This document shows positions 44,332-56,745 of a DNA stretch of 64,000 nt, piece after piece. A program made the position numbers and the translations under genes. The notes beneath the pieces were generated by a model that was not told the DNA's origin, did no database searches, and was given only the letters and a program-made list of their open reading frames with translations. Source of the stretch: Astrothelium macrocarpum (Eukaryota; Ascomycota; Dothideomycetes; Trypetheliales; Trypetheliaceae); the NCBI GenBank assembly GCA_021030915.1, contig JAGEMR010000017.1, positions 372,001-436,000 of the forward strand. Reading direction: 5' to 3'. Every line of letters begins with the position of its first letter. Positions within the stretch are counted from its first letter, which is position 1.

Positions 44332-47300
44332 CTACCGTTGGAGACACCCACCCCTTGGTCTGAGACTGGGATGTGTTGAGCTCGCATCCATCTGCGCCTT
44401 CACCAACCTGATTATAGTCTCATTTTTAGTACATACCGCAAGCTGGAGTGGTGTTCTTCCGAGACAGTCGCGTAAGCCCCAGTCGACGTCTTGACGATGT
44501 ATGTGTAACTTGACAACGGCCACATCTTGACGTATGATTGCGAGGGCTAGTGCTGTGATTCCGAATTCATTCTGCTTGTTCATATCAACGTCCTGCCTCT
44601 GGATTAAATGACCAAAGATGGGCCAATAACGCGTCGCATGCATAAGCGCCGTATGTCCACACTTATCCTGCAGATTTACGTTGATATCCCGTCGTGTGAG
44701 TAGTTCTTGCACAAGAGCCTTGTTTGATGTATGAGTAGCGACAAGGAGAGCATTACGTCCTCTCCTATCTTGTAGGTTTATATCGACGTCCATTTGTGCA
44801 AGAAATAGCCGAACCACAGCCATATCGTTGCAAACTGCAACATAAAATGCAGTCTGTCCATCCTTGTCTCGTAGATTTTTATCAACATCTTCTCGTGCAA
44901 GAAGTAGCTGGACAATAGTACTGTCATAATTACGAGTGGCTATAAAGAGAGCACTCTGTCCATCTTTATTCTGTAAATTCGTATTGATATCCTCTCGTGC
45001 AAGAAGGAGCGGGACAATATCCGCTCTGCGCATCTGAACAGCGTAAATAAGAGCAGACTGTCCCTCAGTATCGTGTAAATTGATATTGATGCCCTCTCGA
45101 GCAAGAAGAAGCTGGACAATATCCGTTTTGCCCATTTGAACAGCGAGAATCAGAGCAGAATGTCCCACGTTATCCTGAAGATTTGCATTCATACACTCTT
45201 GAGCAAGGAGAAGCCGGACAATATCTGCTTGTTCCATTCGAACAGCGAGAATCAGAGCAGACTGTCCAAATATATCCTGAAGATTTGCATTGAGGCGCTC
45301 TTGAGCAAGGAGAAGCTGAGCAATATCCACTTTGCCCATTCGAACAGCGAGCATCAGAGCAGACTTTCCCTGATTATCCTGTAGATTTGCATTGATGTCC
45401 TGCCGCATGAGGAGTAGTTTGACAATAGGCGTATTAGACCGTAGAACAGCAAGAACAAGAGGATTTTGAAGGTTTATGTTAATGTCCTTTCGTGAAACCA
45501 AAAGCCGGACAATTGCTTCGTTCTTTCTATCAATAGCATGCACCAAGGCAGTGCCTGTGCTTCTATCTTGAAGATTTGTATTCAGATCCGCTCGAGCCAA
45601 GAGTAGCCTAATGGTAGGCTCATGAAGCTCTATGGTGGCATGAATAAGAGCAGTCCGTCCGAAATTGTCTGCTGTGTTAATGTCTAAACCCTTTTGTAAA
45701 AGGAGGAACGATGATAGACTTTCATGTCCGCACGAGATTGCAGTCATGAGCGGGGTTCTACCCTTCTCATCTTTCGAATTGATATCGATATTCTCAAGCC
45801 AAGGTTCCTTAAAGGCCATAAATGCAAGACTGAGGAGGCCATGCCAACATGCCACGTGGAGAATAGTTGCACTGCTTTCAAGGCATTGTAATAATGGACG
45901 AGAAACGCATCGGGATAAGCGAGGGCTAGATGGCATCTCCAAGTAGTCCAAAATGTCTTGCTGCCCAACTCCGCATTTTTCTGCTTCTTTTGCATGGTAT
46001 CCATAGTTACGCAAAGCATAACAAAGCAGCGGGTATAATATATCGAAAGTACCGCGGCGGGCCCTATGACGATGCAGCGTACCTCTGACTTCGTTGGTCG
46101 CCATATACGCGATGCAGGATCGCGAAAGTCGAGTATTTGAGTACCCAACGATCAATTTAGGCGAGCTCAGAACACTATCGAGCAGTTGGAATCCGCTCGA
46201 CAAAAGGAAATCGTTGACAGAAAGGTGGGTAAATTGCACAAGGCTAGAGCTCCCAAAGGTGATTTCAGCAAGCCCTCCAGAAAGGCTTCGGAGTCTCCTT
46301 TCCATAAGTTGGTCATTTTCAATGTAATCATCCAGCTTCTTCCACTCCTCAAGCGAATAGTAGTCCAAACTGGCGTCGACGTTCATTGCGCATCGCAATT
46401 CAATTATGGAAAGGGGCCGCTTAGCGAAACATATCCACTGGAAAAGCTTTAGTGACTGCGATGGATGCTCCAATTCCTGGATGATGGTTTTGTACACATC
46501 GTTTAGCTCCTGAGGTATGGCATGTAAGGCTTTCAAGATTGCGCTTTTACTTTCCCCATCAAGGCACATGTCAATAATCCGAGGGGCGATGAGAGCGATC
46601 CGTTGGAATATCCCTCTTGATCTCTCTTGCAATGTCGCCTGCAGTTCATGAATGCTTTCAGATTGTTCTCTCAGCCTACTGCGAAACTCTTGTCGAATGT
46701 GGCTAGCAATATCCTTCCCGTTTTCTTGCTCGACGGTAATGGTAAAGCCTTGATCAAGACAGATAACTGGATAGTGTCGACATGTGAAGCATATGCTCAG
46801 TCCGAACGGCGTTACATTGCACGATGATACGGAGCGGTGAAATTCTTTTACAAGCTTTCCAGCAGCTGGTCTGCCACATTCATCGAGAGCATCGACAAAC
46901 ATGCGAATTGAAGATTGTTGTAAAATACTAAACAAAATTTGTTCAAGCATATCTTTCAACTCCGGCAGACTCCAAGAAATATTCGCTCTTTTCACTGATT
47001 CTGGACTGTCGTGAGAGAATGTTTTTGAAATCTGGGCAATGTTTTCAGGGTGGTAAGTAAGAAGTTGATGGATTATCGATCTGTAGAATCCCGCTGGGCT
47101 TTTCTGAAGCTCTGTGCCACGCCCGTGGAAGAAGAAGGAAATAATGAGTGGGTCAATTCTGCTTTCCTTTTGCGTCTGACGTTGAAGAGCGTATTTAAGA
47201 AGCGTTGACTTTCCCGCTCCTGGGCAACCCTTTATCCAGAGGAGACCCCGCTGACGGGTTTGCCATTCTAGATACTGTGGGTGGCGAAGAAGCCATGCGC

Positions 47301-48435
47301 AAGTTCCGTGGGTTTCTCGCTCTATGTTATGACTTCGATCGTTCATCTCTAGAAACCAAAATGAACCCAAGAAAGCTTTTTATCACGTAAGCATCGTTGA
47401 AACTTATAGGTCTGTTATTTAACTACCTGAAATGTCTTCAAACATAGTTAGCAAAACTATTATTGGGGACACTCTTCATGAAGATCGATACTGACCTTCC
47501 AATGTACTGTCTACGGTGTCAGATCCAGGAATGACTGAGAGGAGGTCCTTAGCAAATGCTGCCGCGGTTGCTGACGCATACGGTTGCCACTCCTTATTCT
47601 TGTGCGAGTCTGAATAGTCGCAAATACCCCGGATGGTGAGACACTGGAAGTGATCTGTCAGTCCGGCTGCTTCCATGTCGAAACAGAGTGCCTTCAACTC
47701 CTTATGTAGCCTGTCCCGCGTTAATCCGTGCTTCATTACCTGGTTTGCTGACGCGATCGCGCCATGATGGATCGCCGGAGAACTCCCAGTGCGAGTCGTT
47801 CGCTTGATTCGTTTAGAAGGATCACAGAGAAGACATGTATCCTACCATTCGAGATGATCATATCCTGACTCAAAGAGATGATCTCGACCTGAACCTGGAG
47901 ATGAGAATGGCAGTGAGGATTGCAAGATGATATCTGAGAGGTATTTTGACATGTTTCCGTTGCCATTTGAGATATGGTTTGCTTTCAAGGTTGAAAGTGC
48001 ATTGAGCAATGTAAGAGGTGGCTTCTTTGGATCAGCAGTTTTCACGAGTTGATCGTCCCTAGTCCTTTTGCCATAGTCATACTGAATGACAGAGGTGCCA
48101 ACTACCACATCTCCAAGCCTGATGTCAGCTGAAGGACTTGGTGCGCCACCTCCGATGCCGACCATTAAGCCAAATCGAAGAGTGAAGGACCGCATCATTG
48201 ATTGTGCTACGACGGCGGCAGAGGTAGTCCCATATTCGCCGAAAGGCATGGAAGCGATTACCACGTTATGTGCGCCCATTCGACCAAATGTGTAACTATT
48301 TCGATCGTCTTTCGGAAAAGGAGGAGGTTCATGTTGTGGCTTGTCTAGTGCGGCCATTGTGACAGCCTTTTCCATCGGAAGGGCACATATCCATCCCACA
48401 GTGTAGTCTTCTCTTTGGAGGTGGATTCGACGCAT
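44332..48435 (-). pseudogene. PNP-NACHT-ankyrin NOD-like receptor gene with one in-frame stop
   Basis: Minus strand, exon 1 47496-48435 and exon 2 44332-47375 (intron 120 bp): 1328 codons including the stop. The N-terminal domain is of purine-nucleoside-phosphorylase type: YTVGWICALPMEKAVTMAAL, VGIGGGAPSPSADIRLGDVV, and after the stop CFDMEAAGL and IRGICDYSDSHKNKEWQPYA. Codon 198 is TAG (47842-47844); the frame continues with family sequence (DTCLLCDPSK), so this looks like a single nonsense change. NACHT: GCPGAGKSTLLKYAL (P-loop) and RMFVDALDECG (Walker B). Then about 15 ankyrin units of 33-35 residues (INLQD..GQSALI.AV......IV.LLLARE). Such proteins act in fungal nonself recognition. A start after the stop could still give the NACHT-ankyrin part. 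Confidence 0.85.
44420..45800 (-). repeat. Ankyrin-coding tandem repeats, about 99 bp period, some units near-identical
   Basis: Bases 45060-45400 contain successive 99 bp units whose DNA is closely alike ('agcagactgtcc', 'cttgagcaaggagaagc', 'gcccat.cgaacagcgag' recur), encoding ADIVRLLLAQE.MNANLQD..G.SALILAV. High DNA identity between neighbours suggests recent duplication or conversion inside the array. Confidence 0.75.
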
Positions 48436-49132
48436 TTTGTGAGAAACAGCACACTGATGTGATTAGCAAAAGTCATGTCTAAATGCAAGGCAACGTGAAT
48501 AAGGTTTACTTACCGTGATATTTCTTTCCTATATCCTGCATTGAGGCAAAAGTGTCGAAGGCTGATCTAGAGGATCAGAGCAGCTTAACCTCGAGAACAT
48601 CATGAAATGTACGCGTAGGCTGGCTCTTGGTATGTTAGCATTTGGGATAAGGCATCATAATACAGATTTAGAGGCTTTGCACATTTGATATGACCTGAGG
48701 TAGAGAGTGAAGGGTGCTCTTAAAGAGCGTTTGCATATAAGATCGGCCGTTCATCCAGGTGATTAAGTGTACTTCTATACATAGGTAATATAGGCCCGCA
48801 AGGCTGTGCTAGAGTACATCGTAGCACTCGACATATGGAGTCGGTAGCCTGACGGATACATTATCGGATTCTGGAGCCCATTCATGGAATGGAGACGACC
48901 AGCCACGTTTCCGGCCGCAGACGGCACAAGAAAGCCACAGACATCTCAATTTCTGGTCTGAGATGAAAGACGTAATTGTTTATTGCAGGTCGTGAGGTAG
49001 TCACCCGGTTGTGCCTGCACGCGTTTTGCCAAGATTGTGCCCCACCATGGATCGCGTTCAGTGTTACAGCTCCTGTACTCAAGCCTTGAATATGAATAAT
49101 GCTATACGCGTAAAGTTCAGCACATTTCAGAA
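48436..49132. other. Divergent promoter region: NLR gene and capping protein gene
   Basis: About 700 bp between start codons pointing away from each other. No gene or recognisable motif seen. Confidence 0.4.
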
Positions 49133-50183
49133 ATGACAGACCCGTTCGACAGCGCCCTGTATAGACAACCGCTCTCATCAAGAAATGCAATTGCACTAAT
49201 CCACTCGTCTAGGGACCTCCTCCGCCGCCTCAATCCCAAGGATACCTCAGAAAACCTAAACCGACTCTGCTCGCTCGTCCCTGACCTGACTGAAGACCTT
49301 CTCACCTCTGTTGACCAGCCGCTTGAAGTACGTAGATGCAAGAAGACAGGGCGAGATTATCTGTTATGCGATTACAACCGAGATGGCGATAGTTGGCGGA
49401 GTCCTTGGAGCAATGAGTTTGATCCGCCGGTTCCTGACGCCGAATTGCCGAGCGAGCGGGTGAGGAAGATGGAGATCAAGGCAAACGAGGCTTTTGACGT
49501 ATATCGAGAACTTTACTTTGAAGGTGGCATCTCAAGTGTTTACTTCTGGAATCTGGATGATGGGTTCGCCGGTGTTGTACTGTTAAAGAAATGTGAGCAC
49601 ACTTTCGGGGCTCATTACGCAGCGCTTTATGAGCATAGCTCAATCCGCTATAGGCGTACGTACTGATATCAGTTCGCAGCTGTTAACCCATCGTCAAAGT
49701 CCACGGGCACTTGGGACTCAATACATGTCTTCGAATCTGCTGAGCGGGCCAGAACCGCTCATTACAAGCTTACGAGCACGGTTATATTGAATTTGGGTAC
49801 CGAGGGCGAGAACCTTGGAGGTATGGATCTCAGTGGGAACATGACCAGACAGGTGGAGCAGGATCTTCCAGTTGATGGAGATGAGAGTCATGTTGCAAAC
49901 TTGGGACGGATAGTAGAGGATATGGAATTGAAGATGAGAAACTTGTTGCGTACGTCGAACCCCATCCAGCTTTAGTTTTAGTAAAATTTCTAACTCATCG
50001 CGCAACAGAGGAAGTATATTTTGGTAAGGCTAGAGATGTCGTAGGAGATCTCAGGAGTACGTTCTCACCTTTACCGAAAGACACAATCATTGACATGCGC
50101 AACTAGGCATACCTCCATTATCGGAGACAAACAGGGACAGAGCAACACAACGAGAGATGATTAGTAACATGTCTTCGCGATGA
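49133..50183 (+). CDS. cap2: F-actin capping protein beta subunit, 4 exons, 284 aa
   Basis: Exons 49133-49592, 49680-49949, 50009-50056 and 50107-50183 join in frame. The sequence is characteristic: DPFDSALYRQPLSSR, RRLNPKDTSENLNRL, GRDYLLCDYNRDGDSWRSPWSNEFDPP, KMEIKANEAFDVYRELYFEGG, SSVYFWNLDDGFAGVVLLKK, GTWDSIHVFE, and the end GDLRSIPPLSETNRDRATQR. With the alpha subunit it caps barbed ends of actin filaments at cortical patches. The exon 2 acceptor at 49679 was chosen because it restores LLKKS; the earlier AG at 49672 gives a stop. Convergent with MSH1, stops 302 bp apart. Confidence 0.95.
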
Positions 50184-50484
50184 CAGTTTCTACTGTAATA
50201 TGATGCTATTACAAATAAAGGTCTTGATAGATTAGCGCTGCAGCAAGACGCCGAAATGCTTATCATGAAACAATTTGCTCCAATATCCACTTCTAAGAAT
50301 AAATGTTCCAGTACCGAGCAAATACGATGCACGCAGTCAGTCACAAGGAACATCGCGCAGCAAAGTATAAGAAAGCCCAATTCAGAGTATCCCACAGGGT
50401 ATATAATCCAGTTACCTTCAAACTGAACAAATTTGTATCAAATCATCTACAGCGTCCATATCCATAACATTAGTCCAGCCTTGT

Positions 50485-53400
50485 TCATCCAGTGACGTCC
50501 ACGGTTTTGCTGACGGGGGATTGGTTCAAAAGAGGAGCTTCTCGAGTATCAATTTTCGTCTTTGGAAGGCCGTGGACTTCTCCCGAATTCAGCTGATGGA
50601 GAACCCCTCTAGCAACCTCAATAGCCTCCCTGGGCAGCCCTAGACCCAATTAGCTTCGTCTGACATCGCAGAAATGCAGACCAATCACTCACCAGCAAGC
50701 TCCGCAACCTTCAAAGCATGAGATTCGCGATTGACCCCCTGGCGAAGTCGATGCAGATACGAGAATCCCTCTCCCGCCTTCACCACATCCGTACAATAAT
50801 ACCCCACATTCCCAAACCCCCTCGTCAAATCCGCCAACACATGAAAATGCGTCGCAAACAACGCCCGACACCTATTCACCCTCGCCAAATGATCCAAACA
50901 CGCAAACCCCAACGCAATCCCATCCTCCGGCGTCGTGCCGCGGCCGACCTCATCCATAATCACAAACGACCGCTCCGTCGCATTGCGTAGGATCTCCGCG
51001 CTCTCCAGCATCTCGACCATGAACGTCGACTGGTCGCGCGACAGGTTGTCCGCGGAGCCCACACGACTGAACACCTTATCCACGAGCCCGATCTCCGCGT
51101 GGATAGCGGGCACGAACGAGCCCGTCTGCGCGAGGATGGCGATCAGCGCGTTCTGCCGGAGGAAGGTGCTCTTGCCGGCCATGTTGGGCCCCGTGATGAA
51201 GAGGATGCGCTCGCGGGCGTGGAGATGGCAGTCGTTGGCGGTGAAGCCGAGGCCGCGTTCCGCGAGGCCCAGGTCGACCATGGGGTGGCGGCCGCCGATG
51301 ATGGTCTGCGCGGTGGTGTGGGTGAGGAGGGGCCGCGTCCAGTGGTGCGTTGTGGCGACGGTGGCGTGGGAGCAGGCGACGTCGAGGTCGTCGAGGACGG
51401 TGGCGTTGCCGCGGAGGCGGTCGATCTGTTGCTCGACTTCGTTGCAGAGTCTGCTGAAGACTTTTGCTTCTTCCGCTCGGATCTGGGCTCGCACGGTGTC
51501 CATGCGTTCGCCGAGTTGGCTCCAACTAGGGTGAGAAAATGAAGCTGTGGACTTGTTCATGCTGAGAAGCTTGGCACCTTCTAATCGGTCTACTGATTTA
51601 GTGGACTTTTTCAGTTTCACATGGCAGAAATATCCCATTGTGGGTGCCGTCTTTGTGGGTGCCGTTTTTAAAGTTACTTTTGCCCCATCTAGTTTCTGTT
51701 GTAATTCCTCGACCAAGCCAGCTTGCTCCTGCCATAGCTGATCCAGAGTTTTGTGGAGTCTCTCTAGACTAGAACTTGCATTTCGCTTCATAATCCAAGG
51801 CTCATGGCGCGGTTCAATCTCAGAACGAGCATTCGCGCCGTTACCAGTATCAGCTGATCCGAATCCAGATTCGAGAACTGGCATGTTTATATTCGATATA
51901 TTTTCGTCTTTCTCTTGAAGTGCCAGGTCTGCTTCGCTAGGATCCGGGTACAAGTTTTCGGACAGACCCTCTTCATCCATGGCATCAGCAATGTGATTAG
52001 CTAGAGCTTTCGGTTTTTCAACATCAATTCGGGCAAGAAGGTCTAGAACTGCGTTTAAATTTTGAATAGTGAAAGCGTTTTCTGGATCTTTCATCTCCTG
52101 GCAAAAAGCTTTCATGCACTGGACTACATCTATTATGATGCTGATCGTCTTCGACAGCCCCAATAAATCGTCTGGTTCTGCCAGTCCAAGTGAGAATTTC
52201 GTCAAAAGTCGAGAAGTATCAAAGGTAAGCTCCAACAGCTCTTGAATTTCCTTTCGGAAAGGCGGGCTTTTCACAAAAGTTTCCACAAGATCGAGACGAT
52301 TGTTAATTACTGATAGATTCATCGAAGGCCAGACTACTACTGATTAGTTTGGCTGACCAATTGGCATGCAAAAAGTCTTTCCTTTGGCAACGTACTCAGA
52401 TTATCTGTCAGCATCCTTGACCCACTCTTGGTTACAGTCTTCCGAAGCACGTGGAGAAGACTGCCTTTGAAGAGGCCGTCGCGTAGAGTAGTCTTAATCT
52501 CCAGGGCTTTCAGACTGTGTTTATCAATACTGAGATGTTTACTCTGACGAATCGGCGGCTGTAGCTTCGCATCCGATATCTGCAAACGTTCTTGTACATA
52601 GTGAAGAACCATTTGTGCGGCAGCAAGCTCTTCAGGAGAGTATTCATTTAGTTCCGCTTCCGTAAGAGGTCGTTCAAGGAGTTTGCTCCAGATCGATGAT
52701 GAAAGATCAGCCTCGGAAACTTGATGCCATGTAATCTCGCAGCGAGCGTCCCTAAGTATCGAAATTGCTTGGTGTTCTTGGCCAGACTCCTTTAGTGAGC
52801 TTTCAAGTACAACCTCACTTGGAGATATCTTTGCCAATGCCGAGGTCAAGGATGCAACATCAACAGACTGAACAAAAAAATTGCTGCTCGAAAGATCCAA
52901 CCATGCTAGACCGAGTTTTTTAGAGGCTTCATCGTTACTAGGATGGATACTTAGCAGGTAATTGCTCTTGTTGGGGTCTAGAAAATCCTCGTCCACAAGA
53001 GTACCTGCGGTGACAACTCGTTTGATCCTTCGGTCATGCATCAGACCTCCGGACTTGGCGCGGTCAGCGGGTTCAAGCGGGACTTCTTCGCTAATCGCAA
53101 CATGTTTATGTAGATCCATTACTAGAATTCTCAAGTATTTGAGAAGGTACAGGTATTGGAAGCCGGACTAACAACAATGGTCAATATAGAGCTAGATTTG
53201 ATCTCTTTAGCGTCATACCATTGGAACATCTCCGGCACTGGTTTTCTTTCGGGCAACCTTCAAATTCATCAAAGGTCCATACTCTTGTGCTTGTTCAAAG
53301 TACAACTTTCCGGATATGATCAGCTTATTCCTATGCTCTCCAAAGTTTTAACCCATACCTCGTAAAAGCTTCCAACACGCGTAATGACAACGCAGTCATC

Positions 53401-53934
53401 ATATTTGCGCATGTTGTTCCGCGCTTGCTGAATAACAGTGGGGTACCGTAAAGGATCCTCTTTGACAACATGACTGCCCTTTGGAGAAATGAGCAGACCT
53501 TGAGGTAGATCCCGTAATTCGATTGTGGATTGCGCTTTTTTGCGTGATCTTTGAACTTTGTTTGATGCTCTTCTACCTTTTAGTTCTGACGCTTCCCAAA
53601 TGATCGGCGTTATGTAAAAGCTCCTCCATGGTGCCTTTCCTCTGAACAAAAGACACTGTTTACGATCGTGGACAGCCGTAAAGATTGAGCGACGATGACA
53701 CAGACCTCCAACAGCTGTCATACGGACATGACAGGGATGCGCCGCAGAGAAGATGGTAATGGATCGGGTAATTCTCTCAGCGGCACCAGTTGTAAGGAGG
53801 AACGGGGATGCGGCTCTGCGGCTAGTCCCGTATACATGGTTCATGCGCCATCTTGTTTTTCCTAGTCTCATAGCTTCAAAATATCTGAGAGAAATTGAAC
53901 TGAAAAAGACTTTTGGCGTCTGTCGCCATTGCAT
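50485..53934 (-). CDS. MSH1: Mitochondrial MutS homologue MSH1, 5 exons, 1076 aa
   Basis: Exons on the minus strand: 53359-53934, 53219-53305, 52396-53167, 50693-52333, 50485-50639, all in frame. The first 150 residues are Arg/Ser-rich without acidic clusters, as in mitochondrial presequences. The MutS-I domain follows: YPTVIQQARNNMRKYDDCVV, GSFYELYFEQAQEYGPLMN, AISEEVPLEPADRAKSGGL, VVTAGTLVDEDFLDP. MutS ATPase: TGPNMAGKSTFLRQNAL (Walker A), SRDQSTFMVEMLESAEILRNA, VIMDEVGRGTTPEDG (Walker B), ATHFH. The presequence plus the RVGSFYE motif distinguish it from MSH4/MSH2. It acts in mitochondrial DNA repair. Its ATG lies only 5 bp from that of the divergent HEM12 gene. The ATPase part (50740-51540) is unusually GC-rich. 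Confidence 0.92.
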
Positions 53935-53939
53935 TGAAT

Positions 53940-55278
53940 ATGGTCGATAAGTTCGGGCAAATGCAGAATGATCTGCTGCTGCGAACGGCGAGAGGTTTTA
54001 CATCTTCTACCGTGAAAGAATCTTTGTCTTGAGCTAACACACACTACAGGTGAGACAGTCGAACGCCCACCAATGTGGGTAATGCGACAAGGTATACGGA
54101 CATGATAATACCCATTTCATTGATGAAGCTAAAGCCTTCTTAGCTGGCCGATATCTGCCCGAATACCATAAAGAAAAGGGCAATCGAGACTTTTTCGAAT
54201 GCTGCCGCAATCCAGAAGTATCTTCCAACTTGACGATTCAGCCAGTAGAGCGTTTTCCTGGCTTGATAGATGCTGCTATAATATTCTCAGACATACTTGT
54301 CATACCACAAGCGATGGGCATGGAGGTTGTAATGGAAGAAGGGAAAGGTCCAGTCTTTCCTCATCCTATGCATATTCCGGACGAACAGTACAAAAGCATT
54401 ATGGCGCGCGAAGTCAATGTTCAAGAGTCTCTCCGATACGTCTACCAAGCAATAACGCTCACGAGAGAAAAGCTGAAGGGTCGGGTACCGCTTATTGGGT
54501 TTTGTGGTGCTCCTTGGACTCTGCTCTGTTATATGGTTGAGGGTGGAGGCAGCAAAATGTTCTTTCACGCCAAGACATGGATCTACAAATATCCACGGGA
54601 AAGCAAGGACCTACTTCAGAAGATTACTCATATATGTGTAGAGTATCTGGCTGAGCAAGTTATTGCTGGCGCGCAGGTAGGCCACAGAGCTTTTTTTTCA
54701 AGCAGGATACAAACAAGATGCTACACGCTTGCTGAATTTTTTAGATCATACAAGTCTTTGATTCATGGGCTGGCGAACTATCTGCTCAAGCATTCGATTC
54801 CTTTGCCTTACCATATCTAAAGCAAATTGCAACGGATCTTCCAAAGCGGCTGACGGCAATGGGTCATACCTCAGTCCCAATGATAGTATTTGCAAAAGGC
54901 GCATCATATGCCTTGGAGCGACTTTGCAAGTCGGATTATAACGTCATCGGACTGGACTGGTTACACGAGCCCGCTGAAGCCTATCAAGTAGCCAGAAGAG
55001 CGGGAAAAGTCGTGCAGGGCAACGCAGATCCGGGTATCTTGTATGGGAGCAAGGAATCCACAACGGCAGTGGTTGAAAATATGGTGCGGGGATTTGGTGG
55101 TGGCAAGCAGGGTTGGATAGCCAATCTTGGACATGGTGTGTTGAGCATCAAGCGCTCCCCGTTCTTTCTTCATGCAGCTCCACTGACTGCCATTATTCCA
55201 GGAATCACACCGTACGCGACGCCCGAAGCCTTGGAGTTCTATTTACAGGAGATTAAGAGGGTCGCAACAGCCTCATGA
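53940..55278 (+). CDS. HEM12: Uroporphyrinogen decarboxylase, 5 exons, 365 aa
   Basis: Exons 53940-53994, 54050-54091, 54144-54676, 54745-55135 and 55202-55278 join in frame. Product: QNDLLLRTARGETVERPPMWVMRQAGRYLPEYH, with the invariant Arg residues of the active-site RQAGR loop, then IQPVERFPGLIDAAIIFSDI (catalytic Asp), GKGPVFPHP, IGFCGAPWTLLCYMVEGGGS, QVFDSWAGELS, NVIGLDWLHEP, VQGNADPGILYG and LGHGITPYATPEA. It removes four carboxyl groups from uroporphyrinogen in cytosolic haem synthesis. Another Met 7 codons downstream (MQNDLLLR) could serve as start and would leave more room from MSH1. Confidence 0.95.
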
Positions 55279-55452
55279 TTGCCGAAATGTTGATGTAACG
55301 ATAAAAGCATGAGTGTATGATACCTAATGGCCAGCCTACCAAAATCCCACGAATACGCTTTTTTTCATGGGGGATCGTTCATCTCTGTTCGCCTATATCT
55401 TCGAACCTTTAATTTCCGAAGTTAGTGTGTCTTGCTCGGGACTTGTCGATCA

Positions 55453-55952
55453 TTATTTTTGATCTACTGACCAGTCACCGGGTTTTTCTTTGATGAAGGT
55501 GCTCATTAATCGCTCGCATTCTCCATTATGGAGGTTTACGACTTCAATACCACGTTGTTCGAGGTAGGCTTCGCCGCCAACGAACGTGTTATTTTCACCA
55601 AGAACTACCCTCTTCACTTTGTACATTATACATGCACCTGTGCACATATCGCAGGGTGAAAGTGTGGTGTACATAGTCGCACCTTGATAGGCTGACGCAG
55701 GTAGTCGGCCTGCATTCTCCAAAGCTGAAATCTCAGCCTGAATTGTATGTCATTAGAACAGCCTAAGCAGACTGTGGCTTAGCGTTCACACACATGTATT
55801 GTTGCACTGCCTTTTTGAAGTCTCATGTTATGACCGCGTCCAAGGATTTTCCCATCTGCAGAGACCAAGCAGGCACCAATTGGGACGCCTCCCTCTGCTG
55901 CGCCTTGGCGAGCTTCTTCTAAGGCTGCTTGGAAGCCTGCGTCAGTATCCAT
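55453..55952 (-). CDS. FCY1: Cytosine deaminase (Fcy1 type), 2 exons, 147 aa
   Basis: Minus strand, exons 55794-55952 and 55453-55737, 56 bp intron. Product: MDTDAGFQAALEEARQGAAEGGVPIGACLV, GRGHNMRLQKGSATIHAEISALENAGRL, MYTTLSPCDMCTGACIMY, GENNTFVGGEAYLEQRGIEVV, GDWSVDQK. The zinc site is complete: HAE spans the intron junction and PCxxC is SPCDMC. The enzyme converts cytosine to uracil in pyrimidine salvage. Length is close to the usual 150-160 residues. Tail-to-tail with HEM12. Confidence 0.93.
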
Positions 55953-56745
55953 GATTTATGTCACTCGAATTCTATCAAGTCATCTAATCAGATAGAAGAG
56001 TCTTTCAAATCCAATAGACGTTTCCTAATCCTATTAGCTGCAGTCGAATCAATGCCAACTGCAGAAAAGTCTTCTGAGCGACTGGACCAATCAGAGAATG
56101 GGTAGCAATGACGCTGGTTTGTCAAATGCTGAGCAACGCGGAAACTGGCTAGCTTGGTCCTGTGACGTTACCAGGCGCCACCGAGATGTTTAGTATTTGG
56201 GCAGAGGATTAACAATGGACGGCAGAATGCATGATTCTGGGCGAACAGCAGGCAAACATTCGTTCAGCGGCGGTGGGTCGCAAGGCTGGGTCTCTCGAGT
56301 TCCATATTCTTCCATGACATCCGAATCGGGCTTAGGCTGATCTGAGGACCGACGTCCGAACGAGTCTGGCATATCGTCGACCTGAATTTTAAATCCTCAC
56401 CTCTGCGCCTCGTTCCTACTTCACAATTGCCTTTTGATTGACCTCGTGCACCCTACTCTATATCGTTGATCTGTGCTTCGTTTCCTCACACTTTTCTCCA
56501 GTGATATCGGGCGTCGCAAACTTCGAGTACACACCACACACCCTGCGCCTGCCTGTCGTTATCTCCGGCCTTGCTGCATTCACCCTTCTTCTACTCGAGT
56601 CGCCGGCTGAATCGACAGTAACCCAACGAACGGCCCATTCATCTATAGCGCTTGAGCCTCATAAAGCTCTTGGGCCTGTATTAAAGTTGCATCCTTTTCC
56701 AGTCTCTGCTTAGGCTCGCCACAGCTCCATAGTGATTTCGCAATC
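55953..56745. promoter_or_regulatory. Divergent promoter: cytosine deaminase and DnaJ genes
   Basis: About 790 bp between two start codons. A CCAAT box (ggaccaatcag) lies at about 56083-56093. A frame at 56438-56713 is probably 5' leader of the DnaJ gene rather than a protein. No strict heat-shock element array was seen. Confidence 0.4.

Noticed and set aside
51076..51542. Long open frames on both strands within the GC-rich MSH1 part
   Set aside because: They overlap the conserved MutS ATPase frame and only reflect its GC-biased codon use.
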